Assembly: GCF_004027225.2 (NCBI RefSeq)
Contig: NC_046360.1
Location: 2,158,001 to 2,222,000 of the forward strand
From: Strigops habroptila
Taxonomy: Eukaryota; Chordata; Aves; Psittaciformes; Psittacidae
Direction: 5' to 3'
DNA length: 64,000 bases
In this document: positions 1 through 13,300 of the stretch, piece by piece
Layout: the number at the start of each line of letters is the position of its first letter
Position numbering within the stretch: position 1 is the first letter of the stretch
The notes under the pieces: generated by a model
The model's database searches: none
What the model saw: only the letters and a program-made list of their open reading frames with translations
Told to the model about the DNA's origin: nothing
Position numbers and translations under genes: made by a program

Positions 1-3000
1 TTCTTAACGTTGTGCAGGGATGTATTTAATCTCAAGCTTCAAACATGGGTATCATTCAGATTACACCAGTAGATGTGGTTTATATTTCATAAGATGATGA
101 GCAGAGCATTGAAAACTGAGCCACCGGGTTAAAATGAAAACTCAAGTATGCTGATTTCAGTAGGATGCCAGTGACCAAGATGAAATTTCAACCTGGGAGC
201 TGCTAAAGAATATCTGCCGAAAGAAGTTTGTTCAAGTTCCCTTGATGCTCTTGACACAACATCCCTTGATTGTTTCTTGATTATAATTAGGACTTGTTTT
301 ATTGCAAGGCTATGACCTCAGTTTCAAAACTTGACTTTAGTTCTGACAACTAGTGAAATGCTGTCCTTATGCTACTAGCATTATTAACAGTATGAACACT
401 GCTGTTTAAGCAAAATAAAACATGTGTTGCTTACCTTTCTTTTTTTGGTAAGTCAAGAATATATGAAACAGCTCATGTATTGCTCTGACTTTGACAATTA
501 CTCTCCAGCATTATCAGATGGGCATGTTTCACTTACAGTGAAGTGCTGAAAATGTGGGTTACCTTGTTACAGAGTAAAATGTGAAAGAACTTCTAAAGCA
601 TTATAACTGTATGATAAATCAATGCCCAATTTGGAGGAAAAAACCTCACTGCAAAACATGCTATTGAAAGAGGTAGAATCAAGGTTGCTAGAAGGCTTGG
701 AAATTGTCATAAAATGTCAAAACAGCAGATGGTCTCTTGAAAACATGGCATTTCAATACTTGTTATAGCATCTGAAGAAGCCTTTTATTGGGTCACGTAT
801 ATTATTGACTTAGATTCTAATAAAAGATTTTCTGTACCTTTAGACATTTTTGTATGTTTTCCGGTGCTTAGTTTTACACTGCTACTTAATGGAAGTCCAT
901 GATGTGTCATGAAAACTTACAAAGGCTGAGAATCTGAAGTTTAGTGTGAAATTAATTCTGATTTTAAAAAGTCTGTGTCTTGCCCATCTGAAAACATCCT
1001 GTCAGATCTCGGCAGTGGGATGGTAATAGAGCTAAGAAGCAAAACTAATAGAGAGAAACCTTTTCTGACACTTGGAGGAAGAACATTTCAGCTCATTTGC
1101 GCTGAAGCTGAAATGGAAGTTACTTGTAGAGATTAAGTCTTTCTCTCACAGGTCCTTGCTAATTGTATAACTTTGATCTTTTCTACTCTTGTGCTTGAGG
1201 TGTCCATGTAAACAGATCTTCTTTTTCATTAGATTAAATAGAATTCCGATAAAGTGAATGATCAAAGGCTTTCAGACCTTTATTGGTGAAAACTCTCCTC
1301 TCAAACCCTAATTAAAATAAAGCCAAACATGAGATAATCTGAGATATTATTCAGAATGGTTGCATGTGACTTCCTAGCAATTTCTCATTGTGCACCATCC
1401 TTATCTTCTGTAACCAGTGGGTTCTACACCATTGAAGTACAAGCCCATTCCCTTGGTTGGCTTTGATCTGTAGATGTCTGTATAGTTTTATCACTGATAC
1501 TCTAATTTACAACTGTTAGATCTCATTTCTGTGTTGGTTTTGCAGCTTGTCTGTTGTAGGTATGTGACTACCTACCAGTGCAAACAACTAAGTTGGGTCA
1601 AACTTGAATTCTTTGATATTTCCTGCCATGTAATTAAATACTACGTTTCCAAGAGCACCTAATTTAACAGAAGTTGCATGTCCTCCTGTGTTCTTTCAAG
1701 TAGCTACTTGGTGACTCTTCTAAATGTTCTCCAACCTTCCCAGTAAATGATCAAGTGCTTGAAATTCTTGTTATTGAAACCATTGAACCCGGTTGGATCA
1801 TGAACTCCGTATGAGACACTTTTTTAAGAGTATGTTCTTGCCATGTGCAGATGTGTTTATTGCCTAGTGAACATGAATTGGCTCAAACGTGCCCTTAACC
1901 TACAAGGTTTACAGTTAGCTACACATGAAGTGGCTTCTGATGTAGTGCAGCAGTGTCTCAGTTCAGCTTTTTGCAAGTATTCCATGTGTTGAGTACTTGA
2001 AGACCTTGCCTAGACGGATTGTGTTTCCTCCAAATGTGTCCATCTGTAACATATGCACTTCAGCTTCCATTTATCAATATGTGAACGCTTGGGGAAAGCA
2101 TAGAAATGCCTGAGGTGATAAGTAAAAGCTGCTCATGGAGTACATTGCTAAAGAACAACATGCTGGAATCATTCACATCTGATTGAGTGACTGTAAAACG
2201 TATCCATAACTTGCGTTCTGTATTTTGGGAATCTTAAGTTTACCCACAGTATCTTTGACCTTAATATACCAATGCACTTTGATTCTGGTCCTCTTCTAAA
2301 ACTAATCTGAAAGATCAGAATAACAGCTTCCTGAGAAACAACAATGCTGCTTTTGATTTCTGGAGCACTTGCTCAGACAAGTTCTCAAATTTCCTTTTGG
2401 CTCTTTAAAATTGCTGTTTGATTTTAAAAGTACTATTATTTATTTTTAAATTCATTTTTCCCCCCATTGGTACCAGGATTTAGTGGGCTATCACTGCCCC
2501 TTTATCCTTCAAGGTACTAGTGCTTTCTTTGAGATAATTCTTGGAACATTCCCTCATTTTTTTTTTCCTGCATATGTGATAGAAGATGTCTGCAAGGACA
2601 ACAGCACTGAGACCTGGGGGTTGGGGGGCACTGCTTATGAAGTATTCCTAAAGGTGTGAAATGTTTTCTGGTGAGATCTGAAACTCCATCTCCACTAATG
2701 GTTTGGGACAAGTTGAAAGCCTGTGGCAAGCAGTGACAGCCTGCCAGCGAAGAGAAATGCCTGTTGATCCATTAAGGGAACTGCCCTCACTGCCAAAGTT
2801 TGGGGTTTGTTTTCCTTCCTGTCTCATCAAGAGATAGCTGAATACATACTGTGACCTACACTTGTTGATAAGCACTCTCCCATTTTAAAGAAAAAGTATT
2901 TTTTGTCTAATGCTGTTTAATGGGATATTTCTGCACTTCTGGGATTTCCTTGCCAGTCGTTACAGTGTCCTGCTTCTGTTTGACAACCTGCTGTTGACAA

Positions 3001-4255
3001 GAGCTCAAGAGAAGCAGAGCAGCGTGGTCACCAATAGACCCACCTAAACCTATGATGGAGGAGTGTATAAATCATTGGGTTTTTCCCCCTCAAAACACAA
3101 TTGGGAAGGACAATATTCAAGCAACTATCTTCCCATCTACCAGCCAGACGCTAAAAACATCTAATTACACACTTCAGCTTGTAACTTCTGGAGACGTGAG
3201 CCACTTAGATGTCCTTGCCGAGGAGAGCTTGAAACGCAGGCACTGCCGAAGCAGAGCAGTACACACACCTTTAACAGCCATGCTCACACACCTGACCATG
3301 GAGTTGTTCTCACCCTGCCTAACTGCACGTTGGTTTCAGAATGTATTGTCTGTCTCAGAAGTGTTGGCTCTGTGTGATCTCCTGATGCCAATGTCCTTGG
3401 GCTGGAGTCTGCTGGCCATGGTTTGCAGTTTGACTGCTTGGTCTGTGTTGCACAAAGACCCAAACTTGTCTTGTGCTGTTAGGAGAAAATGTGGTTATCT
3501 CAGCAGAGGGTGGATATATTCATTCCTGTGACAATGACCTTGTGTTAGTTTTACCATGTAGCTGAATTGCCTCTGTTTTCAGATAACTGGAGTCTTCCGA
3601 AAAGCTTAACTTTCATGTTTAAAACCAAACTCGTGTAAAACCAGACCTTGGTTTTATACAGATGCATTTCCTGTTTTTTGTGCTCTCATTCCTGTCCCCA
3701 TTCTCCCTTCCCCTTTCCCCTTCTGCATATGTTTTACTGGTCTGGTGTTGTCTCTAACTTTATCTGGTTTCTGTCTCAGCAGTAGAGTAAATTCTATTAC
3801 CCTGATAGTACAATGGTGGATATAATATAAACTTCAGAGGATTCTCCAGGGACTAAGAGTGAACCAGTCACCAAAGGTGTCTTGGAACTGTTAAGAATGA
3901 CAGTGATATAGCTGCAAAAGCAGGGGGCCAATTTCTGTTTTAGTGTGATGACATTTTAACCTTCTTATTACAGTGGACTGTAATAGACCATTAATTGACA
4001 TAAAGTTGTGTGAATTAAGAACTGAAGACCTCAGTGTCGCAGTTAAGGAAGGCTTACTTGAGACTTGTGTTGTTTCATCTCCACTCCTTTGTAAAACTAA
4101 ATATCCAGCTCTAATAGCACCTAAGTAAATAAAAATATCTGCATGGTTCTACAAGCTTTAAAAAAAACCTTAAAGCAATGACGCTGACCTTTCCAGAAGA
4201 CGGGAAGTATGCACGTGGCAAGAGGCTAATTTACCTTTCTATTTCCCAAATTCAG
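1..4255 (+). other. ATXN2: ATXN2 intron (5' part cut by the window edge)
   Basis: AT-rich intronic DNA. I looked for the preceding ataxin-2 exon (the family sequence ends with a one-base overhang completed by the next exon) and did not find it, so the window opens inside an intron. Only short chance ORFs occur; no CR1 or tandem array was noticed. Confidence 0.8.
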
Positions 4256-4309
4256 CATGTCCCAAAATACCATACAGCAAGGAGACAGGCCCTTCTTTCT
4301 ACTTTGCCA
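4256..4309 (+). CDS. ATXN2: ATXN2 54-bp exon, likely cassette
   Basis: The acceptor is ...ttcag at 4255 and the donor is gtgagt at 4310. With one base from the upstream exon it reads x-CPKIPYSKETGPSFYFA and then leaves one base that completes Ile with the next exon. It is 54 bp and symmetric (phase 1-1), so skipping keeps the frame. It matches the mammalian ataxin-2 exon CPKLPYNKETSPSFYFA. It is too short to appear as an open reading frame in its own frame, so it is easy to miss. Confidence 0.93.
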
Positions 4310-7300
4310 GTGAGTTGGGTTTTTTGTACTAATTTTGATTGTACAGAAAAGCACTTTCTAAAGAACAGATGTTAAAGGAATGGGACGTGTTGAGGGAACA
4401 AGTTTCCTTGCACCAAACCAGTGTGTGGAAAACGCAGGAAGGTTCCTTTCAATGGACAGGGGCATGAAGTGGATTGATATAATCACAGGAAGCTGATTTG
4501 TTGGCTTTTAAAATTGATTTTGCATGTTGAATAATCTCTGACTTTACTACCCAGTCTTTTCATCCGCAGTCAGAAGTGAGCACTGCATGTGGATGGCCTT
4601 TGCTTAAATGTGACTGAACTGCCTCACTCCCTTTCTTTCATGGCTCAAATGGGGTTTTTAAAACTTCGCAAGTTGTTAATCTTCCTAAAAGGAGAAGTAT
4701 CTTGTGCCTCATCTCTTTAAAAAGCTGTGGCTCAAGTTCAGAGCCCCAGGGAGGAAATAACTTGAGTTGCAGCTGAGGTGAAGGAAGCTTTCTGTAGAGC
4801 TGCTTTGGAACCACTGAAGGAGAGCTGGGAACAATGTACTTTGTCTTTATTATAACAAGAGTGACGAGATGAGGGCTCCTTGCATCGGATGCTTCCTCCT
4901 TGGCTGATGAACATTATCTGTTACCTGGCTCCAGCACTCCTCTGTGGCGTTTCCTGCATCAGTGTGAGCCCTGGGAGAGGTGCTGATGTTCTCCACGCTC
5001 TTGGTACACAACAGCTAATACAGACGTCAGTTGTGTATGTGTACTAGGAAAGGCAGATAACTAAAACCCACTGCCTTGTATGTTGGTGTTCATCACAGCA
5101 CTTTGAGGAAGCTGAGTTTTGGGCTTGGGGTTGCAGGATGAGCTGTAGCTGTCACCCAAAACATGGGAAAGGAGGACTTGCAGTTTCAGGGTATTTTCAC
5201 ACTTGCTCCTGTCCTGCAGTAGAGACTTGTTGCTGTGTGTGTCTGCAAGTCCATGCAGCCTATGCCAGGCACTCCTCCGGGGTTTTTTGAGTTAGCTCAT
5301 GCAAGAGGGATGTGAGAAATACCACTTGTTCTCCAAAAATCTCTTCTGGAACAGACTTCCTGTGTTTCTTGTACAACCATGGTTCTGCATGAACTGGTGT
5401 TGGAGGATGCTGACCTGTCCTGTTTTCATGCCTCTTGGTTTGGTGCACTGAAATAACTTTACTAAGCTCGTTCCTTTCATGAGTAATCTTTTAAGTGAAG
5501 TCCACTCTACCTGTGTAAAATGACTTCTTGAAATGTTTGTGTTATGAAAGAAACATTTGCTATTTCTTTGCTTCCTACCATTCAGGTCTTTTAAATGTAG
5601 TTATCCTCACCATCTTACTGGGTCTGGCAATAGTTTTGAAGTTTGTTCACTGGTCAGTTCTTGAAAATAGGCTCTTCAGTGCATCTTTGGACGATGACCA
5701 ACGATGACCACCATTGGCACCATTGAAATTCCTACCAGGGAAAGCACAAAATTACACGATATGGTTTTTTGCATCTACCCTTGTAGCTGGGAGTTCTGCT
5801 TGATTTCTGCTGCTCTCACCTCTTTTGATTTCAGCTCCTTCTGTGGGTTTGATGGCTGACTGCTCCTTGTTTGCCTCTCAGAAAAATGGGTTGCACTTTT
5901 GTAGAGTTGAATTCAGTAATTCAATCCATCCGATATTTTTACTCACTTCATTACCGAATCACTTTTCTTCACTGTCTATCCCTGCCAGGTTGGTGCAGTT
6001 AAATATTTCATGGTAGGAAACAGCTTGATCAAAAAGATGCTGAAGTGAAGCACATTAGCCCAGGGAGTATTTCAGGGGGAGAGGGAGCTTAAGGCAGAAA
6101 GGGTGAGAAAAACAGTGTGTTTGTGCTGGAATGAGCTGAGGCTACTTGCAGCAAGGAGATACACAGAGCTGTTTTGTCCTTTCCTAGAGCTTTCTCAGCA
6201 CTTTCTTGGATTCTAGATGGCCATTTGGAAAAGCTCCAAAGTACTAACAATTGGGAGAAAATGTTGGATAATTGGTGATTTATTTTTTTTCTTCTTCACA
6301 TCCTGTCTTATCTTGTTTGCTCTCTGATATCCGTAGTGAGCTGTTGTGATGAACAGGCAAAAATCCTTGGCATAAGCCACAGTGAAAGTGCTTTTAGTTA
6401 TGGCTAAGCAGGTGAATTTCTCATGGCTGTTTTGCAAAGCTTCTTTCACAGGCTTGCTAGTCTCCTAGAGTTCCTTGGCTTGTCACGAACTGTTAATTGC
6501 ACTAGCTCAACATGGAAACCCTTTTACATCTCTAGAGTTGAAGTTTGAACCCTGCTTTTGAGCTAACAAAGATCTGTGCATGTATTTCAGACTTGCTGCC
6601 ACTCGCCCTGAACCGTTCTTCATTTGTATGCAGTATCAGTACAGGATTTAGATGAGTGTCCAAATAACATTTTTTGAGAAGCACGTTTAATATCACTATT
6701 AAAATGTGATTTGCAGCAGTATCTGAAGTAGTTTTAACCAAACTTGTAGAGTTTATTAGAGTAATTTGTTAAGGAGAAAATGGGGGAGAGGAGAAGCTAA
6801 GCAAATAAAAATTCCTCAGTATAAAAGATCTGGTACTTCCAGTGCAAAGCTATAGATAGAAGATGTTAGAGGGTTATGGAAGAGCAGCTTTCTGACAAAA
6901 ACTTGATCCCCCCCCTGCTTCTCCATCTATTCTTTAGGGTACTATTCCTCAGTTTAACTGGTTTCTTAAGAGAGATATTCTTCATTGTGAAGTTTTATTG
7001 TATAATGTATCTGCTTCAGAGTAACTTAGTTTATTATTCTCTCGCTATGAAGAGATGAAAAATGAATTGCACAAATGGTTTAAGGGAGTACCACATTATT
7101 GCAGTGGCTCTTAACAAGTAATGTGGCAGGATGTGGGAAGCCCTGAATATCTTACAACTTGGAATTAATTTTCATATACATTTTAAAGGCTCTTGAATGG
7201 AGTTGAAGTTAATTTGTAGTCAGGCGTGCCAGCGCTGTGGCTGAGGCAGTGGGATGAGAGCTGAGGAAGATTGCTGGTAGCAATGCCCTTTGGCAGGCAA

Positions 7301-10300
7301 GTCAATCCCTCTCTGCATTTATTTCTATTACTTTGACAGAGATAATGACTTCTGGCCTTCTTCAGAATGTGTGTAATAATGAGGTTGAGAAATTTTCCTG
7401 CTGTAGGAAACCGAAAACTTCATACTGTAAAAATGATCAGTGTGCCCATTGATAATCTTCACACGGTCATTGTAAGAAGGAGCAGTGTTTGAAAGTCAGA
7501 AGCGTTGTGGGGATACTGCTGCAAAATAAGTTTTAGTAGTGATATACATATATATAAAAGCCTTTTCTTGCATTTGACACCTTAACAAAGTGCTGTGGCA
7601 GAAGATACTGGTAGTTTTGATAATGTGTGTAGAAAACACTGAGGTGTTTTCAGCACCCCTCTCAGAAATGCTCATGATGTATGAGTATGTACACTTGTGC
7701 TTAAGTACACTTAACATGCTCATGCACAAGTATGTTACCATCACCTCCAGACTGCAGGAATTTAGGAATACAAATATCTGTGAAGTTCATCTGCATTAAT
7801 AGCCTGAAACTGTAGTGCACATCACTGTTGGACCATTTGCTCAGTAAAGATTTGATAGAGCTTTCAAGACAGCAGGGCAGGATTAAGTGAAATGTGGTAG
7901 GCAGTTATTTCGTAAAGGAGAGACTTTTATAGTGGTCTATACAGGGGAGAAGAATCTCAATTAGGCAAAAAGATGCTGTCCGTATATATTCAAGTGAGTT
8001 TGATTGTTAGAACTAGTAGTTGTAAGCTTAATAGCAAGCCAAACTGGAGGAAAACAAGTATTTGCATAGGGTAGTATTGTGTCAGGGCTGGTTAATGGAG
8101 CACAGTAGGGTTGCTGTCTTTTTGAGACTTGCTTTTGCTGAACAGTATTGTGCTTTCAGATGCAGCTACATTTTTGTCCATTTTCTCCACCCATCTTGTC
8201 TTTCATCCTTTCTATGCACTCAGGCCGTTGTGTGCATTCATGAACTCGGAGCCCAGCACAGTGACACTCTTCAGGAGCTGCAGCAAACAGTTCCTTGTGG
8301 AAGGGAGATAAACCACACCTCGCTAGCTGTGAATACACAAGGCAGATGGTTGTAGCATAACTCAAGGTTTCTCCCTGTGCCCCGCTTTTCAGGTTTATTT
8401 ACTAGGGCAAGGAAACACCACTAGAAAACCTATTGCTGCTAAAAGTATGCTACAGATAGGCACTTCATTGGCCATCAAGTTCTCATCTAATATACACCCC
8501 ATTAAATAAGCTGTAGCCCAATAATAAGCAGTAATTAATTCAGTCAGAACTATCAAAAGAAAGACAGAAGAGTTGCAGGGAAGATTCAGGAGCAGATTGA
8601 TAGTTTGCTTTAACTGTTTTGTCAGCAAAACTAGCCTCTGTTTTGGCAAGCTGTAATATTGGAGAGAGTAGTGTGCGTTGTCATACGCAGTTGCAAACTT
8701 GACTGGTTGTTGCACAAGATGTAAAAGCAGTGAGGGGAGTAGGCAAAGCATCTTCATTTTCTTAGGGCCTTGCTTTCTGGTTGCATGCTTTGTGTTTAAA
8801 GGAAGGCTTGCTATCATTATGGCTTTTCATACTTAAATTCCCTCAGAAGTAAGGAAAAGCCCCTAAACTATTTAATGTGGCCCATTTTGAAGCAGAACAG
8901 AGCAGGGTTCCTCAAAGAGGAACTTGTTGATACTAGTTTGTTGTTGGAGACTGGTATGGCTGTAGCAACAGATGTGGTTTTACTGGGGTGAAAGTTTTAT
9001 GTTGTTAAGGTTTTTCCTTTTTTGGGTTTTTGTACCTTATTTGCTACTGTTTCAAGGAATTAAGAATTTCATGGAGTGTGGAGATCCAGAACAGACTCTG
9101 TAATTGGCCTTGAGGGGAGAGGCAAGATACGTTATCCTAGCACAAGATACTGGCTTCAGCAAAACTTTGATGCTCAAGCAGCCTCAGTTTTCTCAGCTGT
9201 TCTGTATATACTGTGTGTCCCTATAGCTCTTTTACATGCAGTGCATATACTTTACACTGACTGTACTGTGAGCAAGTTCCAGAAGAGTAGCATGGTGAGG
9301 TTAGCCAGGTATAAGGCCAAAGAATTTTTTGGATGGTGGAAATAAAAATGGCTTGTAACACCTTTGAAAAGTATGTTTCAGGAAAAACTAAATTGTATGA
9401 AAATGACGAATTTGATATTTTAAACAAAACCAAAATACTGCTTTGTTCTGTGTAGTATCTGTTACATTGTCAAACTAGGGAAGATGAACTGTCTAATTAT
9501 GGTTATTTATAGACTTTCCTGCAAAACCAAACTACGCAAAAGGTAAGAACTCAGCTATTTGCAAGATAAATACTTTTTTTAGAAGGGGGAGGGAATATGT
9601 TTACAGTATGTTTGAGCTATAGTGAAACCTTCAAGTGCAGATGGTAACTTGATGAGATGCAAGTTGTGTGTCTGTTGTTAAATGTTTTTCTCTTTCATCC
9701 TAGTTTCCACTGGCTCACTTGCTCAGCAGTATGCCCACCCTAATGCTACCCTGCATCCGCATCCTCCGCATCCTCAGCCTTCTGCCACACCAACTGGCCA
9801 GCAGCAAAGCCAACATGCTGGAAGCCACCCTGCTCCTAGCCCCGTGCAGGTAACAGAATTGAGGGAGTGAATGTTTTTACGTTGTGTTTAACATGCTCTG
9901 CTGGAAGGTATTGCATCTGATGCTTGACATTGATATATTGGTTTATTTGAGAGGAAAAATGGTAGGAAACAAACTGCATGTGACAGATCTCATGTGGGAC
10001 TTGTCTGGATTCCCCTCTATTTTCTGGAAGGATGGAAGTAGAGCTGTATAATGTAATTTTTCTCTGCTTGCAGTGGCTAAGGACTCAAAGGTGATGGGCT
10101 TATAACATAGTTTCTTAGAAAAGCTAACAGGGAAACTCATGGAAGTCCCTTTTCCTTAGTAAGGACTAATATCAGAGTCCAAGCATTCATTTCTCCCTGT
10201 TCACAGGGGTTGAGGTATAGCTTGTTTCTGTGTCACGATTAAGGAAAGATGAGAGTTTTGTCAGAGCTTTAATATGAGTGGAGTTAAAATTGGAAATTGC

Positions 10301-13300
10301 AGATAAATGCTAAAAAGTGTTTGTATTTTATCAAAGTCAAGCAGCTGAAAACAAAATAGTCCTTGCGATAGTGCTGAGTGCCTTAGTTACCTACTGGTAG
10401 TAACTTTGGGCTGAGTGCAGCTGAGTGTGAAGTGCACCCAGCTCCATGGTTGCTGGTTCTCCTTGGTTTTACCTGGCAGTCTAGGTTCTATTTTCCACAC
10501 TCTTGCTCATATGATTTTCCAGCGCAAGGAGAAATGACCCTGGTGGAATTGAAATGAGTTTCCTCATGTCCATAGATGTGGTGACCCTTTCGCCACTTTT
10601 TGAGAGCAGTTTTGCAAACCTTTCTTACTGTAGTTTACAGAACAGTCGTGTCTCTCTTCTAGGCCATCACCTAAACCATCTTCTATCTTTCTTTGCAGCA
10701 TCATCAGCACCAGGCTGCTCAGGCACTCCACCTGGCAAACCCACAGCAGCAGTCGGCAATTTACCACGCAGGTCTAGCTCCAACCCCACCTTCCATGACG
10801 CCAGGCTCCAATACGCAGTCTCCACAAAATAGTTTTCCTACAGCACAACAAACAGTCTTCACCATTCATCCCTCCCATGTTCAACCTGCATATACCAATC
10901 CGCCACACATGGCCCATGTCCCCCAGGTAAACACAGTTTAACAACCTTCAAGACTAAATGTCTTAATGCCACAAAAGTTAGGACAGTCGGGCCTGCTGAA
11001 GTGATTTCCATTCTGTCACCTCTCAGCACAGACTACCTGTTGTGTTATTTAGGTTTTCTGTCTGTACATTGCCTTTTATTTAGAGTTTTACAAGAGATTT
11101 GGACCTCAGCTTCCAACACCCAGTGCATCTACAACTGTAGTTTAATGAAGACATCTTAAGCTGGCACTGCTACTGAAAGAAATTGAGCTCTCTTCCCAGT
11201 TCTCGGCTCCCATCCCTGCCCTGCCCCACCATTCTGCTCACAGAACTGTTTGGCCATGCAGCAAACCAGACTGGGGAAATGATTCATGTGAAGTGTGCCT
11301 CCCCTGCCCCCGTTTTAGGCTACTTCTCAGTCAGATCAGTTCACTACTCAGGTTCACTGCATGAGCACAGGAAGAGCTGGCATACAGAAAGGTTGGAGGT
11401 GAGAGCTGAGCGGAGGAAGGCTGAATTGCTGCTTTTGGTGGCAGTTTTAGGCTCTGCGTTGTAGTAAAACATATACATCAGTAAAGGATATTAGACAGGA
11501 TTACTAGGGAATAGCAAGGCACTGCAATTCGGGAGATAGGTGAGATTCAGTTCAGATGACTGCAAGACAATCCTTTCTGAAAGAGAAAACAGTGTGTGCT
11601 TGTGTATGTGTGTGTGTGTGTGTGTATGTCTGTGTGTGGTTCTAAACGACCTGCTTAGGCAGAAGATCCCTGGTGATTGTTGGGCAACCTAACGACAGTC
11701 CTTGCTTCAGGATCAGAAATCCACTTCTCTTAACTGCTCTCTTGTGGTCAGCTCATTGAAAAAAAAACAATGGATTTTGGGAAGGGAAGCACATGATTGA
11801 TTAATTAATAAAGAGCTCTGCGTAAAGCAGCGTTACAAAGATTTTCTTTGTATCTAAATCTCATGGATTTAGCGTGCTTTGTCAAGGAATGGAGAGTTAG
11901 TTGGGAATTTGCCTGCACAATTTCTTCTTCAAACCAAGTACTTGGTGTGTGGCTTATGCCTTCTCATACAGGTTAACAATAGCTTGGGATATCGTGACTA
12001 ACTGTAATTAGGGAGGTTAGTCTAATAGGTGTCCAGTCCCTTGCAGAATTCTGATCAAATCTTTGCTTTGGTCCTTTCATTAAGCCAATGAACTACTAGT
12101 TATGTAGGAATTGTTTTACTGATGTTGAGTTTTTAGCTTTTTTTATTCTGTTGGGCTTTTAATTTCTCTGCTTTTTTACTGTGGGAGGATAAGGAGAGGA
12201 TGTCCAAACGTGACTTCTCTTGCCATGTCCTCCCAGGCTCTGGTTTCTGCCAGGAACAAGATACTTGCTCTTTTCTGGTGTGATGACACTGGTGTGAATG
12301 CCTAGATTGTAGGAGCTTCTCGGGGTGCCCTGCATGCAACCCTTGGGAAGGGTCTTTGCTGCAAGCTCCTGGGTTAGTGGCATGTTCAGTGCTGTGCCTT
12401 GCAACATGAAACATGTTGGTTCCAAGGTCAGCTTAGAGGTACAGCTCCACATCACGGCCAGGCCCGTGCCTGCGCTATGGATGCGACCATTGCCTTCCTT
12501 TCTGTGTGCCAAGCACTTAATAAGCAAACCTTGCTGAAGCAAATCAAATCCAGCTTTTAGTCTGTTCAGTCAGGATTTTTAGCGATGCCTGCTAAAAGGA
12601 AAGCCTGCCTTCCCCTGGATTTTTGACTTATGCAGTCTCTAATGCTGTAATTCTTGTAGGATGAAAACTACGATCTATCCTCCATGATATTGACCCCAAA
12701 CTAACTGACTTTATAAAGCAAAGTGGTTTCCTCAAAAATCTCTAGTGAAGGAACAACTACAGTTGTTTAAGAAATTTTAGATGCATGTAATTATTCCTGG
12801 GTGAGGAAACTAATCACTGGATTAATAGTTCCTTAGCAGCCTCATTTCCAACTTCTGAACACAATTCTGAAATACCATGTAGTAGGAATTTCAGTTAGGC
12901 TAACACAGGGGGATCAGTTGAATGTCCCTTTGAGAAACAGATGAATCTGGAGCTGTTTAGATATCTCACTTGAGAAACAGTATTTTAAAATTCATTAGAG
13001 TCCTGTCAGCTGCCAATTTGCAAAGCGTTTGAGCCACAGCAGAACATTTTCATCCAATGTGTGTATTGAATGCAGCTGCTATATGAATAGCTGCTTTATA
13101 ACGATGGCTGCTATAATAGCATGTTTGTCAAAGTAAAAATGGTGCTGATCCTGAAAGGTATTTCTGTTTTCACAGCCTTATCTTCTAAGCCTTTTTTAGA
13201 GCAAAGAGTGAGATTTGAATTGCAGTTCCTGCCTTTAAAGGCTTCTTGAGTGCTACTAGTACAGCGCAAGTCTGATAAAAGAGTTTGAGGAATGTCTGTG

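Noticed and set aside
3052-3531. 159-codon plus ORF in the ATXN2 intron
   Set aside because: No similarity recognised, AT-rich intron, no supporting splice sites; treated as chance.
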